From Planococcus versutus (GTDB lineage: Bacteria; Bacillota; Bacilli; Bacillales_A; Planococcaceae), in NCBI RefSeq assembly GCF_001186155.3, contig NZ_CP016540.2, positions 2,458,001-2,522,000 of the forward strand: a stretch of DNA of 64,000 nucleotides, written 5' to 3'. Each line of letters begins with the position of its first letter. The first letter of the stretch is position 1. The notes beneath the pieces were generated by a model. It was given only the letters and a program-made list of their open reading frames with translations, searched no databases and had not been told where the DNA came from. This document shows, piece by piece, positions 18,433-27,393 of this stretch. The translations under genes and the position numbers were made by a program.

Positions 18433-19422
18433 TTGAGAGATTTATTTTTTATAAAAGATTATGCCGAGCTATACGAAGAAATAGAAGGTGGAAACTGTGA
18501 AGTTTTTGAATTCGAACATCCCACTGGGTCGGTTTATCATCAATTTATTAAAAGAGAAATCCCTATCCCTTTAGAAGGTGGTCCTTATTTTGACTTGATG
18601 ACGCCTTACGGTTACGGAGGTCCTGTCATTACAAAACTAGTGGAAGAAGCACGTAAAGATGAATTGGTTAGCCATTTTTGCAAAGCATTTAAGGATTATT
18701 GTCAGAAACACAACATCGTCAGTGAATTTGTTCGATTTCATCCACTTGCTTGTAATGCTAAAGACTTCAATTCCTGCTACACCGTTCATTTTAGGCGAAA
18801 TACCACAGGCATCACGTTAAAAGGCTTTGAAGATCCAGTGCAAGAAGAATTTTCAAGTTCGACACGCAAGCGCATTCGGAAAGCATTAAGAGACGGTGTA
18901 ACTTACCGCATCACCAGAAATCCAACAGACTTAAATCACTTTCAAGACATCTACACAAAAACAATGGAACGAGTCGGTGCCGAAGACTTTTATTTCTTCG
19001 ACGATGTCTATTTCTCAAAAATGATGGATAATTTAGGTGAACAAATTATATTGGTCGAAGCTATCTTCGATTCCCAAGTGATTGGTGCAGAGTTGCATTT
19101 TCACTCAGGCTCCGTTATCCATACACACTTATCAGGCACTGTAGAAGGTGATATTAATCATTTGTCTCCTGTTTACGTCATGACTTACGCCATTGTCATG
19201 TGGGCCAAAGAAAATGGCGTGGAATATATCCATTCAGGTGGCGGGGTTCATCCTGGTCACGATGACTCCCTGTATTTATTTAAAAAGAGGTTTGGTAAAA
19301 ACACAGAGTTTGATTATTATGTTGGCAGTAGAGTGTGGGATAAAGCTATGTATGACCAATTAAATCGAGTGACAAATGCCGATTCAGAAAACGAGCTTTT
19401 CCCTGCTTATCGCTGGTCATAA
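18433..19422 (+). CDS. FemAB-like / BioF2-type acyltransferase (module 1), TTG start
   Basis: A 329-residue GNAT-fold protein of the FemAB-like kind, which in known members transfers amino acids or acyl groups to cell-wall or sugar acceptors. Family segments seen: YGYGGPVI near residue 60, EFVRFHPL, STRKRIRKAL, and the C-terminal HSGGGVHPGHDDSLYLFKKRFG. The start is TTG 18433: alignment with paralogs at 26092 and 35500 (MNDIYFEPNYGRLYE, MKDIYFEKEYAQLYE) places their first residue exactly here. Ribosome site is weak (TGGGG). It is the only plus-strand gene in the first 30 kb. Terminator follows at 19438. Confidence 0.8.
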   Translation: MRDLFFIKDYAELYEEIEGGNCEVFEFEHPTGSVYHQFIKREIPIPLEGGPYFDLMTPYGYGGPVITKLVEEARKDELVSHFCKAFKDYCQKHNIVSEFVRFHPLACNAKDFNSCYTVHFRRNTTGITLKGFEDPVQEEFSSSTRKRIRKALRDGVTYRITRNPTDLNHFQDIYTKTMERVGAEDFYFFDDVYFSKMMDNLGEQIILVEAIFDSQVIGAELHFHSGSVIHTHLSGTVEGDINHLSPVYVMTYAIVMWAKENGVEYIHSGGGVHPGHDDSLYLFKKRFGKNTEFDYYVGSRVWDKAMYDQLNRVTNADSENELFPAYRWS

Positions 19423-19437
19423 AAATAGAAGACGTAC

Positions 19438-19472
19438 AAAACGGCAAGCAGTCGATCTGCTTGCCATTTTTT
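19438..19472. terminator. Bidirectional terminator between convergent genes
   Basis: GGCAAGCAG/CTGCTTGCC hairpin with A-run before and T-run after. It serves the FemAB-like gene (plus) and overlaps the stop region of the flippase at 19471 (minus). Confidence 0.75.
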
Positions 19473-20934
19473 AGTTGATTTTTTTCAATAGCGGCTTGAT
19501 TAGCCCATAAACTGTTTTTAGTTCTTTGATGTTCGCAAGGCGACACGTCACAACATAAAACACACTTCCTACAGTAACTTGTAAAAGCAGTTGAATAAGC
19601 AAATTTGTATCTAGTAGCGAACCAAACGTCCATACTACTCCACCCATCAAAAACGACAGCACATATACCGGCAACAAATCGTTCAGTTTTTCTCTAGCTG
19701 GATAAGGTATTACTTGTTTTGAGAAATGACTGTTAACGAAAAACTCGATATAGGTATTTAAAATGGCTGCGCCAATCAATCCAATAACTCCCAAATCAAA
19801 TACAATAGCTAAAACAAGTAAGATGGTTAACGAGACTTTATTGATAATTTCTAGTTTCAAATACAAGTCGGAACGTCCTTTTACTTGAAAAATGCTCAAA
19901 TCCAATGCCAAAATGGGGTACATCATCCCTGCGATCGATAATAGCTGAAAATACAAAATCATGTTTGCCCACTTATCTCCAAACACCAATAGGACTAACG
20001 GTTCTCCTACAGCTGCCATTCCAACCATTACGGGAAAAATTAGAAAAGCTGCAAGTTTTGTAATGCTTTTATACGATTGTGCTAACCGTTCATGTTCATC
20101 TTGAATGCTGCTAAGCACAGGGTATGTTACCCGCAATATCGTAGCGGCTAAATTTTGAGAGACAATTTCACTAAACCGCGAAGCATTTGTGTAAAAACCC
20201 AGTTGTTTTGTAGAATACTGCTTGCCAATGATTAAGAAATACACATTTGTATAAAACGTATCAATCAACCCTGATACGAGAAGCTTCCAGCCAAATCCAA
20301 ACAGTCGACCAAATGAAGAAAAGCTAAACTCTAACGAAGGCATCCATTTTTTTGATAACGTAAATAACAGCGATTGAATGGCGTTCATCGACAACTGTCG
20401 GAACACCAAACTCCAAACCCCAAATCCCGTTAACGCTAACCCAATAGCAAAACCTCCGGATAAAAGACTGGAACTCAAATTGATTTTAGCTTGTGCTTTG
20501 AAATTTACTTCCTTGGCAAACATGGCTTTGGGGATGATAGCAAAAGAGTTGATGATGATTCCGATCGTCAATACACGGACTATAGACACCAGTTGAGGCT
20601 CATCGAAAAATCTACTAATTGCAGGAGCTGCAAAGAATAAACTTATATAAATTAAAACAGAAATAAAGAAGTTAAAGTAAAAGACCGTTGAATAATCTGT
20701 CTGACTCGCATTTTTTTCACGGATCAACGCTTGCGTAAATCCACTGTCGACAATTGAATTCGACAATGCGATAAATACCAAAATCATGCCAATCAATCCA
20801 AAATGTTCTGGCAACAGCATGCGTGCTAATACAATTTGAATGACAAACTGGATGCCTTGATTGCCTATCAAATCACCAAAGCTCCATACCAGACCGCCGA
20901 TTGTTTTCTTTTTTAAAGAAGGTTGTGGTTCCAT
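19471..20934 (-). CDS. Wzx-like flippase (module 2)
   Basis: A 487-residue polytopic exporter, starting SLKKKTIGGLVWSFGDLIGNQ. Recent paralog of the flippase at 13923-15389 along its whole length; the divergence is mostly in hydrophobic loops and the C-terminus. It follows the module 2 glycosyltransferase by 31 bp and is co-transcribed with it from promoter site C. It probably exports a second lipid-linked oligosaccharide. Confidence 0.9.
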   Translation of the reverse strand: MEPQPSLKKKTIGGLVWSFGDLIGNQGIQFVIQIVLARMLLPEHFGLIGMILVFIALSNSIVDSGFTQALIREKNASQTDYSTVFYFNFFISVLIYISLFFAAPAISRFFDEPQLVSIVRVLTIGIIINSFAIIPKAMFAKEVNFKAQAKINLSSSLLSGGFAIGLALTGFGVWSLVFRQLSMNAIQSLLFTLSKKWMPSLEFSFSSFGRLFGFGWKLLVSGLIDTFYTNVYFLIIGKQYSTKQLGFYTNASRFSEIVSQNLAATILRVTYPVLSSIQDEHERLAQSYKSITKLAAFLIFPVMVGMAAVGEPLVLLVFGDKWANMILYFQLLSIAGMMYPILALDLSIFQVKGRSDLYLKLEIINKVSLTILLVLAIVFDLGVIGLIGAAILNTYIEFFVNSHFSKQVIPYPAREKLNDLLPVYVLSFLMGGVVWTFGSLLDTNLLIQLLLQVTVGSVFYVVTCRLANIKELKTVYGLIKPLLKKIN

Positions 20935-20965
20935 ATAACGGTCTCCTATTCACACTCACTTAGAC

Positions 20966-21931
20966 TTAATGAATCATTTTCCATTTTATTTTCCGAATAC
21001 TTTCAGTAATTCTTGGGAAGCATCGCTTAAATTCCATAATCATTCGCTTTTTAATACTGAGTTCTAAATAAATCGTGCGGTATTCTCCATGTTTAGCCTC
21101 ATTAAATCTTCCTTCTTCTAATAACAAGGAAAACTCATAACCGAGCTTTGCTTTTGTTAATGAATCGGTGTATTTATAATGTGTATACGCGTTGATTTCA
21201 TCGAACATGCGCTCCATATCTTGATAATGTTTGACACGCTTTTCACTTGTCGCCAATTCGCGGTTTGTCCAAGAGCCCGGAACCCCTACGCGATAAGCTG
21301 ACATGTTTTCATCTAAATAGTTAACCGTACCATGCAGTGCAGCCAAAATAGCTAATGGGTAATCACCTACTACTGCATTCAAATAAAAGGGAGGCAAAAC
21401 AGCGACTTTTTCTTTTGAGTAAACCATAGAATTGGTCGCAACCAAGTCGCCCCCTCCTTCGATCACGCGTTCAATTGGCAAAATAATGTCTTCTTTCTCT
21501 GGCCTTACCGTAGAAAGTACTTTCTTTTTATCCGAATACACTCGATCAGCCGCATGAACAGTCATGCTACAAGCAGGATGAGCTTCCATATAATCTACTT
21601 GTTTTTGCAATTTATAAGGATCTGTCCAATAATCGTCGCCTTCACAAACAGCAATATATTTTCCTTTAGCACGGTTGTGGTTAAATAATTCAACACGCAC
21701 ACCTTGTGAGTACTGATTTTGGGTTTCATAAATTGGTTTGATCAGCGAAGGATAGTCACTTGCATACTGTTTGATTACTTGAGGACCGTGGTCTGTAGAG
21801 GCATCGTCGTACAGTAGAATTTCAATTTCAAAATCTGTTTTTTGCATCAAGAAACTGTCGATAGCATCTGCTAGGTAATCTCCATGATTGTAGCTAGTGC
21901 AGACAATGCTGACCATTGGATTTAATATCAT
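20966..21931 (-). CDS. Glycosyltransferase family 2 (module 2)
   Basis: A 321-residue GT-A transferase with ILLYDDASTDHG and AVCEGDDYWTD motifs. Paralog of 15856-16767. First gene of a two-gene operon with the flippase at 19471, under promoter site C. The pairing glycosyltransferase then flippase suggests they act on the same intermediate (inference). Sugar specificity unknown. Confidence 0.87.
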   Translation of the reverse strand: MILNPMVSIVCTSYNHGDYLADAIDSFLMQKTDFEIEILLYDDASTDHGPQVIKQYASDYPSLIKPIYETQNQYSQGVRVELFNHNRAKGKYIAVCEGDDYWTDPYKLQKQVDYMEAHPACSMTVHAADRVYSDKKKVLSTVRPEKEDIILPIERVIEGGGDLVATNSMVYSKEKVAVLPPFYLNAVVGDYPLAILAALHGTVNYLDENMSAYRVGVPGSWTNRELATSEKRVKHYQDMERMFDEINAYTHYKYTDSLTKAKLGYEFSLLLEEGRFNEAKHGEYRTIYLELSIKKRMIMEFKRCFPRITESIRKIKWKMIH

Positions 21932-22069
21932 ATGTTTTTACTCCTCTTCGTTTAAAACCTATAAACTAGTATCAACAACAAGAAGCTGGATCTTTATGAT
22001 AAAAATTTAGCATGTGACATATAGCAGACAAAACCATTACTATATGCTTACATTTGGTTTCTTTTTATT

Positions 22070-22110
22070 AGTTTAGCATAGACTAAATGGTTAAATATAG
22101 ACAATTTGAA
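22070..22110 (-). promoter_or_regulatory. Promoter of GT2-flippase operon with shared box (site C)
   Basis: Minus strand: extended -10 TGCTAAACT (hexamer 22070-22075), with GTCTAT (22097-22102) exactly 22 bp upstream and the rest of the box as AATTCAAATTGTCTATATTT. It is the most diverged copy of the box, but spacing and the following TTTAA are kept. Confidence 0.5.
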
Positions 22111-22137
22111 TTATTAAGAAAATTATTTTCAGTTTAC

Positions 22138-22176
22138 AAAACCCTCTTGAGCTACTCATAAGTTCAAGAGGGTTTT
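22138..22176 (-). terminator. Terminator of galE
   Basis: Hairpin ACCCTCTTGA/TCAAGAGGGT with A/T tails on both sides, just past the galE stop at 22185. Confidence 0.75.
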
Positions 22177-22184
22177 GTCATGTC

Positions 22185-23150
22185 TTATTTTGAATGCCAT
22201 TTCCACGCACTCGCTATAATAGCCGTTAAATCAAAGTCTGGCTTCCAGCCTATCTCTTCATTAATTTTTTGAGAAGAAGCAACGAGTATAGCTGGGTCAC
22301 CTGCGCGCCTCGGTGCATAGTCAATCGTCGCTTGCTTGCCGGATAAGCGCTCACAAGTTCGAATGATTTCATTAACCGAATACCCCGCTCCGTTTCCTAA
22401 ATTATACACGTTATTTGCAACACGCCCGTCAGCCATTCCTTCATATGACAAAATATGCGCACGCGCTAAATCCGTCACGTGAATGTAATCACGCACACAT
22501 GTGCCATCAGCTGTTTCATAATCTGTGCCAAATACCGAAATTTTCTTGCGCTGTCCTAGAAGATGTTGCAACACAATTGGGATTAAGTGCGATTCTGGAT
22601 CGTGGCTTTCACCAATTTCGCCAGACTCGTGTGCGCCTGCTGCGTTAAAGTAACGCAATACAATATAGTGGAAGTCATAAACGTGTGCCATATCCGCTAA
22701 AATCTGCTCGATCATTTGTTTGGAACGGCCGTACGGATTGATTGGATGGGTCGCGGTTTCTTCTGTGATGATGTCTGTGTTTGGTATGCCGTACGTTGCC
22801 GCTGTTGAAGAAAAGATAAAACGTTTTACGCCGTGTTCGATCATTTTCTCAAGCAATACCAGCGTTGCTCCTACATTGTTGCGGTAATACGTTAATGGTT
22901 TTTCGACAGACTCTCCCACTAAGCTATTTGCCGCAAAGTGAAACACAGCATCAATTTTATATGTTGTGAAAATCTCATCTAACACTACTTGATCGCCAAG
23001 GTCTCCTTTTACAAATGTCGCTTTGCTGTCAATCAGCTTTTCAAAGCCTGTTGTCAAATTATCTAATACAACCACGTCGTATGTATTCACTAATTCTTTT
23101 ACGGTATGACTGCCAATATACCCTGCGCCTCCGCAAACTAAAATTGCCAT
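22185..23150 (-). CDS. galE: UDP-glucose 4-epimerase
   Basis: Interconverts UDP-glucose and UDP-galactose (or the N-acetyl forms). MAILVCGGAGYIGSHT is the NAD-binding start; FSSTAATYG and NPYGRSKQM supply the Ser and YxxxK catalytic residues, and the C-terminal RAGDPAILVASSQKI is diagnostic. At 321 aa it is slightly short but complete. It is a single gene with own terminator, placed between the module 2 glycosyltransferase and beta-helix gene, so it probably supplies galactose-type donors for the local polymer. Confidence 0.94.
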   Translation of the reverse strand: MAILVCGGAGYIGSHTVKELVNTYDVVVLDNLTTGFEKLIDSKATFVKGDLGDQVVLDEIFTTYKIDAVFHFAANSLVGESVEKPLTYYRNNVGATLVLLEKMIEHGVKRFIFSSTAATYGIPNTDIITEETATHPINPYGRSKQMIEQILADMAHVYDFHYIVLRYFNAAGAHESGEIGESHDPESHLIPIVLQHLLGQRKKISVFGTDYETADGTCVRDYIHVTDLARAHILSYEGMADGRVANNVYNLGNGAGYSVNEIIRTCERLSGKQATIDYAPRRAGDPAILVASSQKINEEIGWKPDFDLTAIIASAWKWHSK

Positions 23151-23264
23151 TGCTGTTTCCTCCTCTATTGTTTCAAAGCATTTATTATGCCAATTGTACC
23201 ATTAGCTAGATACGCAACAGTATAAGTTTTCATAAAAAACAGCTGACCGCACTTTTAATCAAAC

Positions 23265-23313
23265 ATAAAAACACGTTTTCGTAAAGCTCATAAAAGCTTT
23301 CACGAAAACGTGT
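23265..23313 (-). terminator. Terminator of module 2 beta-helix gene
   Basis: ACACGTTTTCG/CGAAAACGTGT with an inner AAAGCT/AGCTTT pair, immediately after the stop at 23314. Confidence 0.75.
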
Positions 23314-24441
23314 TCACTCCTTGTCTTCTTCAACAAAATAATTTTGACTTTCATAAATAGCTAACTCTTTTTCGGGCATGATTAAGTTATTAAAATTTAG
23401 CGTATTGCCAATTACGACATGTCCTTCACCCGCATCAACAAAAATCCCATTAGATGAATCGCCCCGTGGATCGACAGCTAGATTATTTAGAATGCGCGTA
23501 TCATAGCTTGGCAACTGGAGATTGTTGCCGCCGTCGCCGCCTCTTACAGCAATATTGTATTCATTGTTAAACGCGATGTTTGACTCGATAACATTCGATT
23601 CTGATGCATTTTTCACATCGATTCCGTAATAAAATCCACTTACTGTATTGTTTTCAATCAAACTTCCTTTTTCGCCTTCAACAGTAATACCTTGCTGGTC
23701 GTCAAATCCTTTGCGATCTTCTGTCACCATACAATTGACGACATGGTTGTCTTCGCCTCCACCGTATAAAGAGACATGCCCATCTCCTGAATTTCGGACA
23801 ACGCACGAATCAATCACATTTTGATCCGAGTCATAACTGATAATTCCCGATCCATAATTAAATTCAGATGTGACTTTTAGAATCATGTTGTAGTCAGCAT
23901 GATTGAGATGCACACCTTGCGAAAAATTTTTTAAGTATGTGTTTTCGATCGAACTATTGTTTGTGTACAAAAACAAAATGCCGATATGAGAAATTAATGT
24001 ACCGTCTTCTGGCAACCGTTCTCCCATTAAAAATCCACCTTTTAAGTGAACATCTTCTGTTTCATTGACCCAAAACACACCATAATCATCGTCTGTATCT
24101 GTTTGAAATACCGCTTCTTCCATTATAACCGTAATGGGCTTTGAAATCTTTAAAGCAAAATAGCTGTCGCCGTATTCAGTGACTGCTTTCAACTCTGGGT
24201 TTTTGCTGACTTGATAAACACCGGCTGGAATTTCCAAAGTGCCTCCTGCTGGCGTTTCATCAATAGACTTTTGAAGTTCAGCTGTTTTATCCTCTGATTT
24301 TTCTAAATTCTTGTTATAACTTTCTTGTTCACTTTCAGTTCCATTTTCTTGCGTTTGACTTTCAGTCGATAACAAGTAATAACTAAATCCAGCAATTGCT
24401 AGAAGTACGAGAAAAACAAATCCACCCACTCTTGCAGTCAT
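23314..24441 (-). CDS. Membrane-anchored right-handed beta-helix protein (module 2)
   Basis: A 375-residue protein when started at ATG 24441, which has AAAGGAGGTATCGTGG directly upstream; the frame can extend to 24540 but that part overlaps the promoter. One N-terminal membrane segment (about residues 6-26), an acidic linker, then beta-helix repeats with the same key segments as 16940-18073. Compared with that paralog it lacks the FGAKGDGVTDDT opening and has a Glu-rich linker instead. Likely extracellular and polysaccharide-acting; lyase, hydrolase and epimerase are all possible. Confidence 0.75.
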   Translation of the reverse strand: MTARVGGFVFLVLLAIAGFSYYLLSTESQTQENGTESEQESYNKNLEKSEDKTAELQKSIDETPAGGTLEIPAGVYQVSKNPELKAVTEYGDSYFALKISKPITVIMEEAVFQTDTDDDYGVFWVNETEDVHLKGGFLMGERLPEDGTLISHIGILFLYTNNSSIENTYLKNFSQGVHLNHADYNMILKVTSEFNYGSGIISYDSDQNVIDSCVVRNSGDGHVSLYGGGEDNHVVNCMVTEDRKGFDDQQGITVEGEKGSLIENNTVSGFYYGIDVKNASESNVIESNIAFNNEYNIAVRGGDGGNNLQLPSYDTRILNNLAVDPRGDSSNGIFVDAGEGHVVIGNTLNFNNLIMPEKELAIYESQNYFVEEDKE

Positions 24442-24508
24442 CCACGATACCTCCTTTTGTGCAATCTTCCATGCTTCTTTATCATACAGAAAAATCACAT
24501 AGAACAAA

Positions 24509-24537
24509 AGTATAATGACTGAAAATTCAAATTTCAA
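24509..24537 (-). promoter_or_regulatory. Sigma-A-type promoter of module 2 beta-helix gene
   Basis: Minus strand TTGAAA (24532-24537), 17-bp spacer, TATACT (24509-24514). This is a standard vegetative promoter and, unlike sites A, B, C, E and F, needs no upstream box. Confidence 0.6.
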
Positions 24538-24550
24538 CAAGATTCAGTAA

Positions 24551-24587
24551 AAAGCATCCCTCAATGTAATTCTGAAGGATGCTTTGT
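24551..24587 (-). terminator. Terminator overlapping the end of the 83-aa gene
   Basis: AAAGCATCC/GGATGCTTT hairpin followed on the minus strand by TTTTTA; the stop codon at 24561 lies inside it. Confidence 0.65.
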
Positions 24588-24812
24588 ATTGCTTTCTTTA
24601 TATATTTTCTTTTCAGGAATCATTTTTTTCTCAACCTTAACGTTTTGTTGTTCAGGTTCTATGACTACATCATCTGCAGCTCTTTTTTCTTGTCGTGCAA
24701 GTAACTCTTCACGATGGCCATGTGCTACTTTTTCACGCTTTGAACTTGCTTTTCCCAAAGAAAAAACAATCGTTAGCATAAAAACAATTCCGCCCGTTAC
24801 TATCGCCCACAT
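24561..24812 (-). CDS. Small membrane protein, function unknown
   Basis: 83 residues: one N-terminal hydrophobic segment (residues 2-18), then a highly charged cytoplasmic-type tail rich in Lys, Glu and Arg. No family recognised. AAAGAGGTGGAT-type ribosome site precedes ATG 24812, and a terminator overlaps its end, which argues that it is a real single-gene unit. Confidence 0.6.
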   Translation of the reverse strand: MWAIVTGGIVFMLTIVFSLGKASSKREKVAHGHREELLARQEKRAADDVVIEPEQQNVKVEKKMIPEKKIYKESNTKHPSELH

Positions 24813-25000
24813 TTAATCCACCTCTTTTTACATAACGCCAAAACAATCATTATTTTATTACTCCTTATAATTACCATAATTCTTTATGTTAGGTGTCATT
24901 TTACGCTGTATTTTTAACATTTACTAGATTCATATGTACCAGTATACAAAAAAGTAATGCAACTTTTGATCTAAATAACCTGATTAGTAGTACCATCAGT

Positions 25001-25477
25001 TCATCTTTTACGGCTATTATCTGCTTTTTTCGACCAATGCAATGCTTTACCAAATACAAGATACAGCAAAACACCTAAACTTGCTCCGGCACTATCAATT
25101 AATACGTCTCTCACTTCGCCGCTTCGTCCGTCAATAAATAATTGGTGAATTTCATCTGTTATAGCAAACAAGACTGTTGTAGCGAGACTTAAAAGCACAC
25201 GTGCTCCACCGCGAAAGCCACTGCTTGTCCACGCATTCAAACTTACTAAACTCAATATAAAGTAAGCAATAAAATGTGCATTTTTTCGAATAAATGTATG
25301 AAAGACTTCCACATCCAAATCGATTTCTGGCGCGAGTTGGTTGATAAAGTCTAGTAAACCCGCGACAATACCTGAACTTAAATTACTTGAAGCTGATCCC
25401 GGTTGATGTGACAAATAAAAAATAACAGCCATCCAAGCAAAAACAGCTATCCATGACATGCGCTTATAAGCAATCAT
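25001..25477 (-). CDS. VanZ-family membrane protein
   Basis: A 158-residue protein with four hydrophobic segments and the VanZ hallmarks RKNAHFIAYFIL and DEIHQLFIDGRSGEVRDVLID. Members are linked to low-level teicoplanin resistance or to cell-envelope functions, but the biochemical role is not known. A second VanZ-type gene is at 49371. It is a single gene, downstream of the inverted-repeat element. Confidence 0.85.
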   Translation of the reverse strand: MIAYKRMSWIAVFAWMAVIFYLSHQPGSASSNLSSGIVAGLLDFINQLAPEIDLDVEVFHTFIRKNAHFIAYFILSLVSLNAWTSSGFRGGARVLLSLATTVLFAITDEIHQLFIDGRSGEVRDVLIDSAGASLGVLLYLVFGKALHWSKKADNSRKR

Positions 25478-25553
25478 AATACAAATCCTTTTCTACGAAA
25501 ATCGATTTTCTTCATAAGAAATATTATAACATTCGCCTTAAAAAGTAAAAGTA

Positions 25554-25586
25554 AAAAAGGAAATCGCAATTTTTGCGACTTCCTTT
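25554..25586 (-). repeat. Duplicated terminator, left copy
   Basis: 33 bp identical to 26029-26061. It contains the hairpin GGAAATCGCAA/TTGCGACTTCC-like stem and lies on the far side of the inverted-repeat element, where no gene ends. Confidence 0.8.
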
Positions 25587-25587
25587 C

Positions 25588-26028
25588 AGACTGTAGACAA
25601 AGTATCCTAAAAATGAATAACCGTATAAAAATCCAACCGGTCCGGCCACTTCGCTTTCCGGTGGGCTCAGCTTCAGCCTCCTCGTCACTGACGTGCCTGC
25701 GGGGTCTTCAGCTTTCGCTGTCCCACGGGAGTCTTCGTGGCCGGACCGGTTGGAAACGTGTAGCTTTAATCGAGATAAGCAGTCTGCTAGTCGGGTCCCA
25801 TTAAAAAGAGTTCAATATGCTAGGTATTCAGGCCACTCCAAAATCCAAAGCGCAAGGCGGCGGGTAGAGAGGTGCTCCTGCATTGCTGCGCTAGCGACGT
25901 CTTAGCAACTAGCACGACGTCTTGTTGCGCCAGTTGCATAACCTACATCCTGTAGCCCCGAAGCGTCCACTTGGAGCGCAGGATCTAATCCAAATATGTT
26001 AAAATAACTATTCGTTTGTCTACAAGCT
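25588..26028. mobile_element. Inverted-repeat (MITE-like) element, copy A, 441 bp
   Basis: Begins AGACTGTAGACAAA and ends TTTGTCTACAAGCT, an imperfect terminal inverted repeat. Its first 110 bp match copy B (28429-28597) in the opposite orientation, including GAATA-CCGT, CCAACCGGTC and GGTGGGCTCAGC. No transposase ORF. It lies exactly between two 33-bp copies of a terminator. Inside is a 121-bp segment closed by a perfect 17-bp inverted repeat (25633-25753). Its GC content is clearly higher than its surroundings. Confidence 0.7.
25633..25753. repeat. Long hairpin inside element copy A
   Basis: CCAACCGGTCCGGCCAC (25633-25649) is perfectly complementary to GTGGCCGGACCGGTTGG (25737-25753). The loop has GC-rich text resembling intergenic repeats I have seen in Bacillales genomes (recollection, not checked). 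Confidence 0.75.
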
Positions 26029-26063
26029 AAAAAGGAAATCGCAATTTTTGCGACTTCCTTTTT
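26029..26063 (-). terminator. Terminator of FemAB-like gene (right copy of the 33-bp repeat)
   Basis: GGAAATCGCAA...TTGCGACTTCC hairpin with T-run on either strand, 28 bp after the stop at 26092. The first 33 bp are repeated at 25554. Confidence 0.7.
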
Positions 26064-26091
26064 CGTTTAGGGAATACTGTTTAGCCACTAA

Positions 26092-27096
26092 TCATTTTTT
26101 GGCTGTTACAAGAACGGCTGAACGATAAGCTGGAAACGAAAATCCCTCTTTGTCCACATCCATTTTCTCGCATAGCAAATCGTAAATTTTAGAGTTTTGA
26201 ATTTTATTGCTGACGTAGTAATCGAATTCTGTATTTTTACCGAATTGTTTTTTAAATAAATACAAAGGATCATCAGCATTCCCCGTCACTCCGCCACCTT
26301 CATGGATAAGCTCCATCGCGTGTTCAGTTCCCCACATCACCAATGCATATCGCATCACAAATGCAGAGGACAAATAATGATATTCTTCTAACGTCCCTGA
26401 TAAATGAATATGAACAAATTTCCCATAAGCTAAATTTAAGCCGATAGCAATTACTTTTTCTTCATAAAGAACCTCTACCAACACGATGTTCGGACCAAAC
26501 GTTTCCAATAACTTATCAAAGTACTGATCATTAAAATAATAAACTGAATCTGCATTTCTTCTTTTCATTGTGGAATAATACAAGTATTTAAACTCTTCTA
26601 AATCAGCCGGATTTTCCCGCACACGAAATTCCACACCTGCAGCTAACGCTTTTTTGATGCTTTTTTGCTTAGACTTTGAAAACTCTGATTTAACTGGATT
26701 TTCAAAGTCTTTTAAGTTTGTTCCTGTTGTGTGACGGCGGAATGTTAACTCATAGCCACTTTGAAAGTCTTGAGCGTTTGTAAATAATGGATGAAAACGA
26801 ACAAACTCACTTACGATGTTTTCTTCTTGACAGTATCTTTCAAACGCCTGCTCAAACGCTTGAACTACTTCGACTTTATTCTTTTGCTCACATTCTACTA
26901 GACGCGGTCCTCCGTAGCCATAAGGCGTTGTTATGTCATAATACGTTTCTCCATTGATTTCTACTGGGATTGGCCTTTTAATAAATATGTAGCTGATTTT
27001 GCCGTGCAGATGCTCAAAGTCAAAAACCTCGCATGTGCCATGCTCGATTTGTTCGTATAAACGACCATAGTTGGGTTCAAAATAAATATCGTTCAC
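26092..27096 (-). CDS. FemAB-like / BioF2-type acyltransferase (module 2)
   Basis: A 334-residue protein of the same family as 18433, 34456 and 35500. Shared segments: TPYGYGGPRL, EFVRFHPLF, SKSKQKSIKKAL, RRNADSVYYFNDQYF, HEGGGVTGNADDPLYLFKKQFG. Known relatives use aminoacyl-tRNA or acyl-CoA to modify peptidoglycan precursors or sugars; which applies here is unknown. Single gene with promoter box D upstream and a terminator downstream. Confidence 0.82.
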   Translation of the reverse strand: MNDIYFEPNYGRLYEQIEHGTCEVFDFEHLHGKISYIFIKRPIPVEINGETYYDITTPYGYGGPRLVECEQKNKVEVVQAFEQAFERYCQEENIVSEFVRFHPLFTNAQDFQSGYELTFRRHTTGTNLKDFENPVKSEFSKSKQKSIKKALAAGVEFRVRENPADLEEFKYLYYSTMKRRNADSVYYFNDQYFDKLLETFGPNIVLVEVLYEEKVIAIGLNLAYGKFVHIHLSGTLEEYHYLSSAFVMRYALVMWGTEHAMELIHEGGGVTGNADDPLYLFKKQFGKNTEFDYYVSNKIQNSKIYDLLCEKMDVDKEGFSFPAYRSAVLVTAKK

Positions 27097-27225
27097 GTTA
27101 AAATTGCCTCCCTGTCCTAAGCTTTATTGAAAAGCAAAGGCAAATTTGCAGTTTCTCATTTCCATGTCTTTACAATTCTGCTCTATTTACTTTTAGCATA
27201 TCATATCTTTACAAACTAAACACTA

Positions 27226-27250
27226 AAAAATCAGATTTTTTAGATTACTT
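27226..27250 (-). promoter_or_regulatory. Shared box upstream of FemAB-like gene (site D)
   Basis: Minus strand TAATCTAAAAAATCTGATTT, the same direct AATCT-N5-AATCT arrangement as sites A and B. The -10 is uncertain: TAAAGAT sits at about the right distance, while TGCTAAAA at 27191-27198 is closer to the other promoters in sequence but too far. Confidence 0.45.
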
Positions 27251-27309
27251 TGTGCTAAGTAAAATAGATCTTGCATTTATATTCCAGTTTAATAACTGAG
27301 AATCGAATT

Positions 27310-27348
27310 AAAAAGCAGCAACGGTCCAAACCCGGTTGCTGCTTTTTA
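27310..27348 (-). terminator. Terminator of galU
   Basis: AAAAAGCAGCAAC/GTTGCTGCTTTTT hairpin, 45 bp past the stop at 27394. Confidence 0.75.
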
Positions 27349-27393
27349 AGGGAAGAAGAACTTTCTTACGATGACACAGCTGTTCTTCTTTCG

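Noticed and set aside
25613..25905. Short plus-strand ORFs in element copy A
   Set aside because: They overlap each other and the long hairpin, with no ribosome site; copy B does not keep them.
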